From: Paraburkholderia sp. Ac-20340
Lineage (GTDB): Bacteria; Pseudomonadota; Gammaproteobacteria; Burkholderiales; Burkholderiaceae
DNA length: 64,000 nucleotides
Assembly: GCF_017104965.1 (NCBI RefSeq)
Contig: NZ_JAAGPR010000017.1
Coordinates: forward strand, 1-64,000
Direction: 5' to 3'
Each line of letters starts with the position of its first letter. The first letter of the stretch is position 1. Shown piece by piece: positions 1 to 8,890 of the stretch. Under the pieces are notes generated by a model. The model was given only the letters and a program-made list of their open reading frames with translations, searched no databases and was not told the origin of the DNA. The position numbers and the translations under genes were made by a program.

Positions 1-463
1 GTTTAAACCTGTTACTGTTTTCGGTTCTCTCGAACCGGTCGCTCACTCAAAGCTGACAGGAATTTGAATTACTTCAAAAACCTGACTTACTTTTGTGTGA
101 GACTCTTGATACTTTTGCCACTCCCGGCGAATTCCGGAGAACTCATCGGGCCGCATTATCATCAAGCGCCCACACTTATCGGCTGTAAATTTTTAAAGAT
201 CAATTCGCGAACACCGGCCAAACATCCAAACCTTCCGGCAGGTTCTGCGTCGCTGCGTCAGCAGCAGAGAGACGAGATTATGAAGGCTCTTCTTCGTTTC
301 GTCAACATCTTTTTTTATGCTACTGCTTAAAAGACGCTGCCGGATCGAACCGCCGTGTTTCGTCGGCGGCTTCGCTGCGGTTCGGCGTGCAGCGAAGGGG
401 GCGAATCTTAGCTCGCCGGCCGCCGCTTGCGCAAGACCCAATTTCCAGCCCGACAAAATAAAA
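1..463. other. Non-coding stretch at the window edge, no gene supported
   Basis: I see no credible gene here. The first 330 bases are more AT-rich than most of the window. A short stem-loop (6-bp arms around TCTC) lies at 22-37. A purine-rich segment at 268-279 precedes a 16-codon open frame starting at 280, too short and featureless to call. From memory the stretch has the look of spacer sequence that flanks rRNA operons in Burkholderiales, but I cannot confirm that and no rRNA is visible. Confidence 0.3.
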
Positions 464-487
464 GAGGCGCGACACCCGTCGCGCCTC
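464..487 (-). terminator. Intrinsic terminator of the small Cys-rich protein gene
   Basis: A perfect 10-bp GC-rich stem (GAGGCGCGAC with its complement) closes a 4-nt loop. On the minus strand it is followed by a T-rich tract (TTTTATTTTG), and it lies 25 bases beyond the stop codon at 513. These are the usual features of a Rho-independent terminator. Confidence 0.8.
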
Positions 488-512
488 AGTCCTGCACCAC
501 CCTCTATCGATA

Positions 513-761
513 TCAGCTCTTCGACGGCTTCTTGAACATCGCCTTGCAAGGCGGCGATAGCTCGTCGTAGTGCTGCTTCATGCAAGCCTTGATCTTCTCC
601 TTATTAGGAATCTCGCTCGCGCAGAAGTGAAATGCATCGCCGCGACAGGCGTGATCCTGTTCGTCCTGCGTAGCGGCATATCCCGGCAACGCCGCCGCGA
701 GCATGAACGTCGCCGCCAGCATTGCCCGCACGCGCATCGGGCGCCTCATTGTTCCGATCAT
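513..761 (-). CDS. Small secreted cysteine-rich protein
   Basis: The 82-residue product has a signal peptide (hydrophobic stretch about residues 10-29, AxA-like site near GYAA). The mature part holds four cysteines in the pattern ACxxDAxxFC...IPxxxxIxxCM...LSPPC, resembling the small cysteine-rich-repeat proteins common in Proteobacteria, so it is probably periplasmic and disulfide-bonded. Its function is unknown. The start at 761 was chosen because GAGG lies about ten bases upstream; an internal Met at 749 is the alternative. It is monocistronic with its own terminator. Confidence 0.7.
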   Translation of the reverse strand: MIGTMRRPMRVRAMLAATFMLAAALPGYAATQDEQDHACRGDAFHFCASEIPNKEKIKACMKQHYDELSPPCKAMFKKPSKS

Positions 762-886
762 GTCGCGATCCTCGTGGTGATTGTTCTGATCGCCCATCTG
801 CAAACGCCATTCCCGGCATGAGGTTTGCACACGCCAAAGCAGAATCCACCACACGGAGGCGCTGCCGCAACGGCAACGATCCCAAC

Positions 887-1324
887 ATGCAAACGCAAAC
901 TTTCGCCCGCACCGTGGCCACGACGCTTCTCGCCATCGCACCGCTCGCCGCCCATGCGGACGATAGCGCCAGCCCCTGCGCCGCACTCAAGCGCATCGTG
1001 GCAGCGGCGCCGCAACACTTCGCCTCGCTGACTCCCGACGATGGCCGCGCCGTCGCCCAACCCTATAGCGACGACGCCCAATGCGCCGCCACTCACGGCA
1101 CGTATCAATGCAGCTGGAGCACGCGCAACGCCGACACCGGCTCAGGCACCGATGCACTGGAAGGCGTCGGCGCCGATATCGCGTCCTGCCTGCCAAACGC
1201 CACCCACGACGGCAACGCGCCCGGCCGCCAGCACTTCTATCTAGGCGAGCGCGGCAGCCGCACCGAGATCACCGCACAAACCGCCGGGGCGAACCGGGTC
1301 AAACTCACCGTCTCGAAGCAGTAA
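887..1324 (+). CDS. Hypothetical secreted protein
   Basis: The predicted 145-residue protein begins with a signal peptide (MQTQTFARTVATTLLAIAPL, cleavage after AHA near residue 24). The mature part has four cysteines, possibly two disulfides, and no motif I recognise. The frame stays open upstream to 722, but the signal peptide fixes 887 as the most likely start; the Shine-Dalgarno is weak, since the nearest GGAGG is almost 30 bases away. A start at 819 would bury the signal peptide. The gene is divergent from the Cys-rich protein gene at 513-761, with which it may share a regulatory region. Confidence 0.6.
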   Translation: MQTQTFARTVATTLLAIAPLAAHADDSASPCAALKRIVAAAPQHFASLTPDDGRAVAQPYSDDAQCAATHGTYQCSWSTRNADTGSGTDALEGVGADIASCLPNATHDGNAPGRQHFYLGERGSRTEITAQTAGANRVKLTVSKQ

Positions 1325-1344
1325 GCAGCAATCGCACGCGGCAC

Positions 1345-2412
1345 TCAGGTTCGCGCCGCGCCCTGCGGTGGCGTCACACCCTTGCGCCGACCACCCGCCG
1401 CGCGCGCAGCACCCTGTCGGCGCCCCGTCAGCACCGTCTGCACGATCACGGCGGCGAGCAGAAACGCGCCGCTCGCGAGATTCTGATAGTACGGACTGAG
1501 CGTCCCGACCTGATTAATGACATTGTCGATAACGCCCAGCAGCAGCACGCCCGCCAGCGGCCCGGCCATCGTGCCGACGCCGCCCGTCAGCAACACGCCG
1601 CCGATCACCGCCGCCGCAATCGACTGCAACTCGTAACCGGTGCCCGCCGCCGCCAGCCCCGAATCCAGATGCGAGGCAAGCAACGCGCCGGACAACCCTG
1701 CCAGCGCGCCCGACAAACCATAAGCCAGCACCTTCACGCGCTCCACGCGCACGCCAAGCATGCGCGCCGCCTCCTCGTTACCGCCGATCGCGAAAATCGC
1801 CGCGCCAAATCGCGTGTGATTGAGCAGCAACGCGCCAAGCCCATAGACCACCGCCAGCACCCAGATCAGATTGCTGATCCCAAACAGCGAGCCATTGGCG
1901 ATATGCGCGAAGAAGCCGGGATTGGCGATCAACAGGTCCTGGCTCGCGAGCACCAGCGCGAAGCCCTTGAGCCCAAGCAGCGCCGCCAGCGTCACGATGA
2001 ACGGCGCCATGCGTGCCCGCGCGATCAGCAGACCATTGACCGTGCCGATCAGGAAACCCGCCGCGACCGGCGCCAGCATCGCCGCGCCCCAACCATACGG
2101 CGCGGCATATGCGGAGAGCACCGTGCCCAGTCCGACCATCGAGCCGACCGACAGATCGAAACCGCCCAGAATGATCACCAGACTTTGCCCGACGGCGACC
2201 AGCCCAAGAAACGCACTGTTCGACGCGATATCGGCGAGATTGGCCGGACGCAGGAAGTCGGGAAACACGGAGCCCGCGATCAGCGCGACGACCACCAGCA
2301 TGCCGATCGCCCCGCGCGACTGCACGAGCGCGATGATCTGTGCGCGGCGGCTCGCACGCGGAGCGGCGGAAGAAGCCGGGGAAGAGGAGGAGCGCATTGC
2401 GTCGTTCGCCAT
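1345..2412 (-). CDS. Sugar ABC transporter permease (YjfF-like)
   Basis: This 355-residue inner-membrane protein of the RbsC/BPD_transp_2 family has about ten hydrophobic segments and the family motif GGFDLSVGSMVGLG near residue 85. It is the distal gene of a four-gene operon (binding protein, ATPase, permease, permease). Two different permeases with one fused ATPase is the layout of the E. coli galactofuranose importer YtfQRT-YjfF, and this is the equivalent of the last permease. It begins 4 bases after the previous gene's stop. The substrate is inferred from organisation only; ribose, galactose or arabinose are possible. The C-terminus is Arg/Gly-rich. Confidence 0.85.
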   Translation of the reverse strand: MANDAMRSSSSPASSAAPRASRRAQIIALVQSRGAIGMLVVVALIAGSVFPDFLRPANLADIASNSAFLGLVAVGQSLVIILGGFDLSVGSMVGLGTVLSAYAAPYGWGAAMLAPVAAGFLIGTVNGLLIARARMAPFIVTLAALLGLKGFALVLASQDLLIANPGFFAHIANGSLFGISNLIWVLAVVYGLGALLLNHTRFGAAIFAIGGNEEAARMLGVRVERVKVLAYGLSGALAGLSGALLASHLDSGLAAAGTGYELQSIAAAVIGGVLLTGGVGTMAGPLAGVLLLGVIDNVINQVGTLSPYYQNLASGAFLLAAVIVQTVLTGRRQGAARAAGGRRKGVTPPQGAART

Positions 2413-2416
2413 CGCA

Positions 2417-3442
2417 TCACGCTCCCGAACGTTGCAGATACAGCGCGACGACGATAAACACCGCCTTCAGGATCTGCGCATAGGTAAAGCTGATGTTGTT
2501 CATGATGAAGCTCGCGTCGAGCACCTGCAGCAGCAGCACGCCAAACACCGCGCCGACGATCGAAATCCGCCCGCCCGACAGCGGCGTGCCGCCAATCACC
2601 GAAGCCGCGATCGCATCGAGTTCGAAATTCACGCCGACGTAGTTCGGATCGGCGGCACCCAGCCGCGACGAGGCGAACAATCCCGCCAGTCCGGCCAGCG
2701 TGCCGCTCACCGCATAAACGAGGAACAGCGTGCGGCGCACCGGAATACCGGCCAGAAACGCGGCGCTACGGCTCGCGCCCACGAGAATCGTGTAGCGCCC
2801 GAAGGTCGTGCGTCGGACGACGAACGCCACCACGGCGGCGAGCGCCAGCGCGATCAGCATGACCATCGGCACCGGCCCGAGCGCGAAGGCGCCGAGTACA
2901 TCGAAGGCCGGCGCTTCGGGCAGATTCACGCGCGAACCGCCGAGCAGCGCCTGGGCGAGACCGCGCGCGGCGACCAGCAAGGCCAGCCCTGAAATCAGCG
3001 GATCGATGGCGAGCAGCGCGACCAGTGCGCCGTTGCACAGCCCCGCCACCGTCCCGACCGCGACCGCGCCCACCAGCGCCGTGCCGACACCATACGGCAG
3101 GAACACCGCAATCGACGCACTCGCCAGCGCCATCACCGAGCCCACCGAAAGATCGATGCCGCGCGTGGCAATCGCCAGGTTCTGGCCGAGCGCGATCAAC
3201 ACGATCGGCGCGGCTTCGAACAGCAGGCTGCGCGCGGCGAACGGGTTCGAGAAGCCCGGCGTCACCGCGAGATTGAACAGCACGAGCGCAGCCAGCGCGA
3301 AATAGACGCTGTGCTCGCGCAGCAGCGTCAGCCACGCTACGCGGCCTCGCGGCACGGAGAAGTTCGAGGGACTCAAGCGTTCCTCGTTCGATTCAAGCTT
3401 GCTCGCCATTGCCATCTGGTCCTTGAAGTCCCTGGAGTTCAT
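2417..3442 (-). CDS. Sugar ABC transporter permease (YtfT-like)
   Basis: This 341-residue integral membrane protein of the RbsC family has the hallmark ATRGIDLSVGSVMALA segment and about ten transmembrane stretches. It would form the channel with the companion permease. Two in-frame starts, 3442 and 3415, each have AAGGA four to five bases upstream, and TTG/ATG codons further upstream lie inside the ATPase gene. With the start at 3442 it overlaps the end of the ATPase gene by 50 bases, suggesting translational coupling. The hydrophilic N-terminus of about 45 residues is longer than usual for the family, which slightly favours the downstream start. Confidence 0.85.
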   Translation of the reverse strand: MNSRDFKDQMAMASKLESNEERLSPSNFSVPRGRVAWLTLLREHSVYFALAALVLFNLAVTPGFSNPFAARSLLFEAAPIVLIALGQNLAIATRGIDLSVGSVMALASASIAVFLPYGVGTALVGAVAVGTVAGLCNGALVALLAIDPLISGLALLVAARGLAQALLGGSRVNLPEAPAFDVLGAFALGPVPMVMLIALALAAVVAFVVRRTTFGRYTILVGASRSAAFLAGIPVRRTLFLVYAVSGTLAGLAGLFASSRLGAADPNYVGVNFELDAIAASVIGGTPLSGGRISIVGAVFGVLLLQVLDASFIMNNISFTYAQILKAVFIVVALYLQRSGA

Positions 3443-4997
3443 GCGGTCCTTGCCCTGCCAGCACGGCGAGCACGTCATCGGGATGCGCGCCCGCCGTGGG
3501 CATGCCGCCCTGCGTCGCGCCTTCGTTGAGCATCACGAGCCGGTCGGTCAGCGCGAGCAGTTCCTCCATTTCCGAGGACGTCACCACCACCGCCAGCCCT
3601 TCCTGCGCGAGTTGCTGCACGACGCGATGCACCTCCTCTTTCGCACCGACATCGATACCGCGGGTCGGATCGTCGAGCAGCAGCACGTCCGGGCGCGTGG
3701 ACAGACATCGCGCGATCAGCGCCTTCTGCTGGTTGCCGCCGGACAGCGTTGTGATCAATGCCGCCGGGCCGGCCGTCTTGATGCCAAGCCGCGCAATCGA
3801 TTCGCGCACCAACTGCGCTTCTTTCGCGCGCGAAATAAAGCCGAAGCGCGATATACGCGGCAACAAACTCGCGACGATGTTTTCGCGCACCGAAAGCCGC
3901 GGGAAAATCCCCTCGGCGCGACGGTCTTCGGAGAGAAAAGCGAGACCGCGGCTGATCGAACGCGCGGGCGTCGCGTGTGCCAGCGTGCGGCCCGCGAGCT
4001 TGACGTCGCCGGCATCGGCCTTCTGCGCGCCGAAGATCGTCTTGAAGGTTTCCGTGCGCCCCGATCCGAGCAGCCCGGCCAGCCCGACGATCTCACGCGG
4101 CGCCACGCGCAGCGACACATCGCGCACGCGGTTGCCCCATTGCAGCGCGTCGACCTGCAGCGCGGGCGTGGTATCGGCGTTCGTTTCGGCGCGACCGGTG
4201 CGATCGGTCCAGGCGTGCTCGCCGGCGCTTTCGCGGCCGAGCATCGCAGCGATCAACGCCGCGCGCGGCAACTCCTCGGGCGTGCCCGTGCGCACCACCG
4301 CGCCGTCGCGCATCACCGTGAAGCGATCGCACAGGCGATAACACTCGGAAAGCCGGTGGCTCACGAACAGCAGCGCGATGCCTTCCGCGCGCAACCGGTC
4401 GACCACCTCGAACAACACGTCGACTTCCGCACCGCTGAGCGCCGAAGTCGGTTCGTCGAGAATCAGCACGCGCGCGCCCAGCGAAACACCGCGCGCGATG
4501 GCCACCATCTGCTGCGCGCCCAGACCGAGCGTGCCCAGCTTCGCCGCCGGATCGACGGCCAGCCGGTAGCGCTGCACGATGTCGGCAGCGCCATCCAGCA
4601 TGCGCTTTCGATCCGTCAGGATGCCGAATCGTTTTGGCTCGTGGCAAAGATAGATATTGTCGGCGACGCTGCGCTCGGGAATCAGGTTGATCTCCTGATA
4701 CACCGCGCACACGCCCGCGCTCTGCGCGGCGCGCGGGCTGTCGAAGGACACGTTCGCGCCATCGAGCGTCAGCGCACCGACATCGGGCTGATGAAATCCC
4801 GTCAGCACCTTGATGAGCGTCGATTTGCCCGCGCCGTTTTCGCCGACCAGACCATGCACTTCGCCCGCACGCAAGGTGAGCGAGACGTCGCGCAGCGCAC
4901 GCACCACGCCGAAGGTTTTCGACACGCCGCGCGTTTCCAGCACGGTGCGCGGCCCGGCTTGTGAATCTGATGCTGATGCGTCGTCCACTGCGCTCAT
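3393..4997 (-). CDS. Sugar ABC transporter ATP-binding protein (YtfR/RbsA-like)
   Basis: The 534-residue protein holds two fused nucleotide-binding domains, as in RbsA, MglA and YtfR. Domain 1 has Walker A GENGAGKST, a diverged signature LGLGAQQMVAIARG and Walker B RVLILDEPTSAL. Domain 2 has the family's degenerate Walker A (GLLGSGRTETFK), a canonical LSGGNQQKALIARC signature and VLLLDDPTRGIDVG. It powers sugar uptake with the two downstream permeases and the periplasmic binding protein encoded just upstream. The length is slightly above the usual 500 because of short extensions at both ends. Confidence 0.92.
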   Translation of the reverse strand: MSAVDDASASDSQAGPRTVLETRGVSKTFGVVRALRDVSLTLRAGEVHGLVGENGAGKSTLIKVLTGFHQPDVGALTLDGANVSFDSPRAAQSAGVCAVYQEINLIPERSVADNIYLCHEPKRFGILTDRKRMLDGAADIVQRYRLAVDPAAKLGTLGLGAQQMVAIARGVSLGARVLILDEPTSALSGAEVDVLFEVVDRLRAEGIALLFVSHRLSECYRLCDRFTVMRDGAVVRTGTPEELPRAALIAAMLGRESAGEHAWTDRTGRAETNADTTPALQVDALQWGNRVRDVSLRVAPREIVGLAGLLGSGRTETFKTIFGAQKADAGDVKLAGRTLAHATPARSISRGLAFLSEDRRAEGIFPRLSVRENIVASLLPRISRFGFISRAKEAQLVRESIARLGIKTAGPAALITTLSGGNQQKALIARCLSTRPDVLLLDDPTRGIDVGAKEEVHRVVQQLAQEGLAVVVTSSEMEELLALTDRLVMLNEGATQGGMPTAGAHPDDVLAVLAGQGPHELQGLQGPDGNGEQA

Positions 4998-5039
4998 CGT
5001 CTCTTCACCTCGTTGCCGACTCAGTACCGCTTGCCCGAC

Positions 5040-6080
5040 TTAGTAGACCTTGCCCGCCGCCAGCGACGACTTCGCATTCGTCTTGTCGAACAGCGCATCG
5101 TCCATGATCTGCTTTTGCGGCACCGGCTTGCCCGCGATCCAGTCCTCGAGCGACTTGAAGGCCAGCGGGCCGAAACGCGGATTCGTTTCGACATCGGCGG
5201 CCACGATGCCTTGATCGATATCGGTGACGATTTCCTTGGTGCCGTCGATCGACACGATCTTCACGCCCTTGAGCTTGCCCGCCTGGCGCAGCGCCGTGAT
5301 CGCGCCGACCGTCATGGTGTCGGCGTGCGTGTAGACGGCGTCGACATCAGGATGCGCGAGCAGGATCTGCTCCATCACCTTCTGCGCTTCGGTAGTCGAC
5401 CAGTTGGCCGTCTGCGCCGCCGCGATCTTCATATTCGGATAGGCCTTGAGGCCAGCCGCGAAGCCATCCGTGCGCTGGCTTTCGACCGTGTTGCCGTAGC
5501 CGCCCTGAATTTCGGCGATCACGGCCTTGCCGCCGGTCGCGTCCGCGAGCGCCTTGGCCGCTCGCTCGCCCTGCTTGTAGAAGTCAGAGCCGAGGAAGGT
5601 GATGTAGTCCTGGCAGAACGTGCCCGCCGTCAGACGGTCGATCGTCACGACCGGAATGCCCTTGGCGCGCGCCTGCGCGAACGCGGGTTGCAGGCCGGTG
5701 GAATCGTTCGGCGCGATGATCAGCGCTTCGGCGCCCTGGTTGATCATGCTTTCGATATCGGCGACCTGCTTGGCCTGGTTGGCGTTCGCATTCGTATACA
5801 GGAGGCGCTTGACGCCGGCCGCCTTGGCCGCCGCGCGCACGGACGCGGTTTCGGTCGCGCGGAACGGATTCTGTTCGTTCTCGGATTGCGAGAAACCGAC
5901 CACCATATCGCTCAGCTTCTTGCCGCCGGGCTTGGGATTGGTACAGCTTTCGCTGGAATTCGACTGGACTTTCTGCGCCCCGGAATCGGACTGGGCGTAA
6001 GCGCTGCCCGAAGTGGCGGCAGCAAGGGCCGCGCACAAACCGGCGGCAATCAGGGCGGACTGGATTCGTTGACGACGCAT
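5040..6080 (-). CDS. Periplasmic sugar-binding protein (YtfQ-like)
   Basis: The 346-residue type I periplasmic binding protein starts with a signal peptide (MRRQRIQSALIAAGLCAALA, cleaved near SAYAQ). The mature protein matches the Peripla_BP_4 fold: VVGFSQSENEQNPFRATE, ALIIAPNDSTGLQPAF, VVTIDRLTAG and VYTHADTMTVGAITAL. The opening VGFSQ-x-E-x-PFRxAE and the IIAP motif are like E. coli YtfQ, which binds galactofuranose. An unusual feature is the early SCTNPKPGGKK insert with one Cys, plus a second Cys in TFCQDY, perhaps a disulfide. It is the first gene of the operon; the 193-bp upstream region carries an AT-rich operator candidate at 6254. Confidence 0.88.
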   Translation of the reverse strand: MRRQRIQSALIAAGLCAALAAATSGSAYAQSDSGAQKVQSNSSESCTNPKPGGKKLSDMVVGFSQSENEQNPFRATETASVRAAAKAAGVKRLLYTNANANQAKQVADIESMINQGAEALIIAPNDSTGLQPAFAQARAKGIPVVTIDRLTAGTFCQDYITFLGSDFYKQGERAAKALADATGGKAVIAEIQGGYGNTVESQRTDGFAAGLKAYPNMKIAAAQTANWSTTEAQKVMEQILLAHPDVDAVYTHADTMTVGAITALRQAGKLKGVKIVSIDGTKEIVTDIDQGIVAADVETNPRFGPLAFKSLEDWIAGKPVPQKQIMDDALFDKTNAKSSLAAGKVY

Positions 6081-6253
6081 GGCTGTCTCCTGTCGGCCGC
6101 GTCCGACGCTCAGGCGTTCGGCACGGCCCCATGCAAAGCGTTGAATGACGTTGGCGGCGGGCTTTGCCCTGCCGCGGCGTTGTTGTCTTCCTTTCTTGTC
6201 TTTCTTACCGGGCGACGCAATGACCAGGCCGCCTTATTACGTGTGTTGCTTCA

Positions 6254-6265
6254 ACTAATATTACC
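6254..6265. promoter_or_regulatory. Candidate operator, AT-rich motif copy 1
   Basis: ACTAATATTACC lies between the LacI-type regulator and the binding-protein gene. Its complement GGTAATATTAGT is nearly repeated at 7521-7531 (TTAGTAATATT) and at 7437-7451, in front of the regulator and the epimerase. Such AT-rich words stand out in this GC-rich sequence. I infer a binding site for the adjacent LacI-family protein; it sits about 175 bp from the binding-protein start, which is far for a simple operator. Confidence 0.4.
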
Positions 6266-6273
6266 AGCCATAT

Positions 6274-7356
6274 TTATGAGATATTAATGAGGGTATTCAC
6301 GGGTACGACCGGGTTCGGCGCGCACACGGAAGCGCGCTCGATCAGCGGCCCGTCGAGTTTCACGGTGCGGTGACGCACCGGCGCGCCGGCGCTGCGGTTC
6401 TGTTCTTCCTGCAGCAGCGTATCGACGGCCCAGCGGCCCAGTTCGTAATTCGGCAGCACCACGGTCGTCAGCGCCGGATGCGTATGACGGGCGATTTCCT
6501 GGTCGTCGTAACCCATCACCGAAACATCTTCCGGCACGCGCATTCCGAGTTGCTTGAGCGCTTCGATCGCGCCAATCGCCATCAGATCGTTGGCGCAGAA
6601 GATCGCCGTGGGCGGATTCGGTTCGCGCATCAGCGAAAGCGTGAGTTCGAAACCCTTGTCCGGGCTCCAGTCGCCGTCACGCACGAGACACGGATCGAAC
6701 AGCAGATCGGACGTCGCGAGCGCCTGACGGTAGCCCTTGAGGCGATCTTTCGCCGCGTCCTGCCAGGTTTCGCCGTTGATAAAGCCGATGCGCCGATGCC
6801 CCGTTTCGATCAGAAACTCCGTCGCCGTGTGACCGCCCGCCACTTCGGCCGGCACGACCGACGACAGCGCGTGATCCGCCGCATAGCAGTTGAGCAGCAC
6901 GGCCGGCACCTTGAGCAGCGCGGGCGGCACGGCGACCTTGCGGGTATAGACGGTCGCGTAGATCACGCCGAGCACGTTCGGCATGGCGAGCGTCTGCAGC
7001 ACGCGCTGCTCCATCTGCGCGTTGCCGTGAGTCGAGAACACCGCGAGCACGCAGCCCGCGTTCCAGGCGGCGTCGCGCGCGCCGTCGATGCTCACGACCG
7101 GATGCGGGCTGGTGGAGATTTCGTCGGCGATATAGACGATCAGGTTGCGATCGCCCGCGGGCGCGGGCGGCTGCGCGGCGCGCACGGGCAACTGGTAGCC
7201 GAGCGATTGCGCAACCTCATGCACCTTGTTGCGCGTGGCGTCCGAGAGTTTGGCGCCTACCGCGCCGTTGAGGACGAGCGAGACCGTCGATTGCGAGACG
7301 CCGGCCGCCTTCGCAATATCGGTCATGGTCGGGCGGCGCTGGGTCGATTTTTTCAT
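6274..7356 (-). CDS. LacI-family transcriptional regulator
   Basis: The 360-residue protein has an N-terminal LacI helix-turn-helix (TMTDIAKAAGVSQSTVSLVL with the hinge after it), followed by a periplasmic-binding-protein-like effector domain (ILV/AIFCANDLMAIGAIEAL and VSVMGYDDQEIARHTHPALT are typical). It probably represses the adjacent sugar importer and epimerase until the sugar binds. The frame extends to 7428, but 7356 (MKKSTQRRPT) places the helix-turn-helix at the usual distance from the N-terminus. It is transcribed in the same direction as the importer, with a 193-bp gap, and divergently from the epimerase. Confidence 0.9.
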   Translation of the reverse strand: MKKSTQRRPTMTDIAKAAGVSQSTVSLVLNGAVGAKLSDATRNKVHEVAQSLGYQLPVRAAQPPAPAGDRNLIVYIADEISTSPHPVVSIDGARDAAWNAGCVLAVFSTHGNAQMEQRVLQTLAMPNVLGVIYATVYTRKVAVPPALLKVPAVLLNCYAADHALSSVVPAEVAGGHTATEFLIETGHRRIGFINGETWQDAAKDRLKGYRQALATSDLLFDPCLVRDGDWSPDKGFELTLSLMREPNPPTAIFCANDLMAIGAIEALKQLGMRVPEDVSVMGYDDQEIARHTHPALTTVVLPNYELGRWAVDTLLQEEQNRSAGAPVRHRTVKLDGPLIERASVCAPNPVVPVNTLINIS

Positions 7357-7436
7357 CGTATCGAGAGTGGCTTGCGCGGCCCGGCGGCAGAGGGACGGCC
7401 AGGTCCCGGGCGGGCGCTGGTGGGCCACAGCGTAGC

Positions 7437-7451
7437 ACTAATATTTTTACC
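7437..7451. promoter_or_regulatory. Candidate operator, AT-rich motif copy 2
   Basis: ACTAATATTTTTACC has the same outer words as copy 1 (ACTAATAT and TACC) with three extra T residues in the middle. It lies 80 bp upstream of the LacI-type regulator start and may serve autoregulation. Assignment is by motif recurrence only. Confidence 0.35.
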
Positions 7452-7520
7452 GGACAATTGGCGTAAATCGCCATGACCTTAGCGGAGCACCGCGCACTTT
7501 CCGGTCTATATTATCTTTTA

Positions 7521-7531
7521 TTAGTAATATT
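7521..7531. promoter_or_regulatory. Candidate operator, AT-rich motif copy 3
   Basis: TTAGTAATATT lies 25 bases before the epimerase start, close to where a repressor would block transcription. It shares GTAATATT with the complement of copy 1. A second AT-rich run (CTATATTATCTTTTA) lies immediately upstream at 7505-7519 and could be the promoter -10 region. Confidence 0.4.
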
Positions 7532-7555
7532 CTTGAGCCACCGGAGATTGCGCCT

Positions 7556-8548
7556 TTGACCGCCGCCCCGACGCCCCGCTCTTTCCCGCTTGCCGGTTCC
7601 TTCGATGCTGCCGCGCTCGACGACGGGCAACTCGTCGCCTTGACCCACGGCAATTCGCATGTCTTGATCGCGCCTCATGTGGGCGGATCGATCGCCGCCT
7701 GGTACGACACGGACCGCGCGACAGGCGCGACGGAACACTGGCTGCGCCCCGCCACCCGCATAGCAATCGACGAACGCGACCCGCTCGGCATGGCCAGCTT
7801 CCCGTTGATGCCGTACTGCAACCGCATCCGCGACGGCCGTTTTCGCTTCGACGGCGAGATGATCGATCTGCCGAGCGGCACCGGCGCCCTGCGGCACGCA
7901 CTGCATGGTCACGCCTGGCGGCGGCCTTGGCGGGTCGAATCGGCGGAAAAGAATGCGCTCACGCTGCACTTCGAACATGAAGCGCCCGCGCGCGGCGGCG
8001 AGGCCTGGCCGTTCAGCTATGAGGCGCGCCAGTACATCACGCTCGACGAAAGCGGGCTTTCGATCCGGCTCTGGGCGCGCAATCTCGGATCGCGCACCAT
8101 GCCGTTCGGCTTCGGCCATCATCCGTATTATCCGAAGCCGCCCGGCACGCGCCTGAGTGCCCGCGTGCGCGCGATGTGGGAAATCGACGCCGAGGTGCTG
8201 CCGGTGACGCTCAGCGCGCACCCGGCCGTCGACGCGCTGGAAAACGGTCTGATCGTCGATGAATTCGATCTCGACAACAATTTCTCCGGCTGGCGGCGCG
8301 AAGCGCTGATCGAATGGCCACACGAGGGCCGCCGGCTGACGTTGCGGGCCGGCGCACCGCTCGATTACTTCGTGCTTTATAGCGCGCAAGGTCTGCCGTG
8401 GTTTTGCGCCGAGCCGGTGAGCAACACGACGGACTGGCTCAATCTGCAGCTAGACGGCCTGGCCGGACGGCTCGACGTGGGCGGCACCGCGCTCGCGCCC
8501 GGCGAAATCGTGGAAGCCCAACTGGGCTGGACGCCCAGCCGCGTCTAG
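7556..8548 (+). CDS. Aldose 1-epimerase (mutarotase) family protein
   Basis: The 330-residue cytosolic protein of the galactose mutarotase superfamily would interconvert alpha and beta anomers of an aldose. The likely catalytic pair is visible: His in GFGHHPYY and Glu in WFCAEPVSN, and the substrate-binding Arg/Asn region is YCNRIRDGRF. It starts with TTG at 7556; GGAG lies ten bases upstream and there is no ATG nearby. It is divergent from the LacI-type regulator and probably belongs to the same sugar regulon, feeding the imported sugar into catabolism. Catabolic enzymes themselves are not encoded here. Confidence 0.85.
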   Translation: MTAAPTPRSFPLAGSFDAAALDDGQLVALTHGNSHVLIAPHVGGSIAAWYDTDRATGATEHWLRPATRIAIDERDPLGMASFPLMPYCNRIRDGRFRFDGEMIDLPSGTGALRHALHGHAWRRPWRVESAEKNALTLHFEHEAPARGGEAWPFSYEARQYITLDESGLSIRLWARNLGSRTMPFGFGHHPYYPKPPGTRLSARVRAMWEIDAEVLPVTLSAHPAVDALENGLIVDEFDLDNNFSGWRREALIEWPHEGRRLTLRAGAPLDYFVLYSAQGLPWFCAEPVSNTTDWLNLQLDGLAGRLDVGGTALAPGEIVEAQLGWTPSRV

Positions 8549-8566
8549 ACCTTAGCCCAGCGCGTT

Positions 8567-8890
8567 TCACATCCCCGGCGTCGAATGGATGCCGGCCTGC
8601 GGCGCGCCATAGCCGCCCGACTGAGCGTTATTCGGCAAGCCGTTGGCCAACTGGCCGCGAGGATCGGTCGGCCCGACCGGCAATTCGCCGGCCTGGCGGT
8701 TGCCGTGCGTCGGATATTCGCTACCCAGCGGTGCATTGGACATCAGCGCGAGATTGTTTTGCGGCGAGCGCAGATCGTCGTTCGGCGAAAGCTGCGCCAC
8801 GGCGCTGCGGGCAGGCAGTCCCGTCGCGAAGGCTACTGTCAGGGCAAGCGCGCCCGCGCGTGCCACGGAAAATCGCATCGGATTTTTCAC
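8567..8890 (-). CDS. Small secreted hypothetical protein
   Basis: This is a 107-residue protein with a signal peptide (hydrophobic residues about 12-26, cleavage after SAVA). The mature part is rich in Gly, Pro, Asn and Gln, with no cysteine and no recognisable domain, so it is probably disordered and periplasmic or surface-exposed. I chose the GTG at 8890 because AAGGAG lies six bases upstream; the ATG at 8878 has no such site. It is convergent with the epimerase gene (18-base gap) and divergent from the AAHS transporter. Confidence 0.65.
   Translation of the reverse strand: MKNPMRFSVARAGALALTVAFATGLPARSAVAQLSPNDDLRSPQNNLALMSNAPLGSEYPTHGNRQAGELPVGPTDPRGQLANGLPNNAQSGGYGAPQAGIHSTPGM

Noticed and set aside
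64..585. Several overlapping short frames near the left edge
   Set aside because: No domain, signal peptide or codon bias; they overlap each other on both strands and cross a terminator.
5013..6287. Long open frame antisense to the sugar-binding protein gene
   Set aside because: It is the mirror of a GC-rich real gene; the product is Arg/Ala/Leu-rich without any domain, and the other strand encodes a clear family member.
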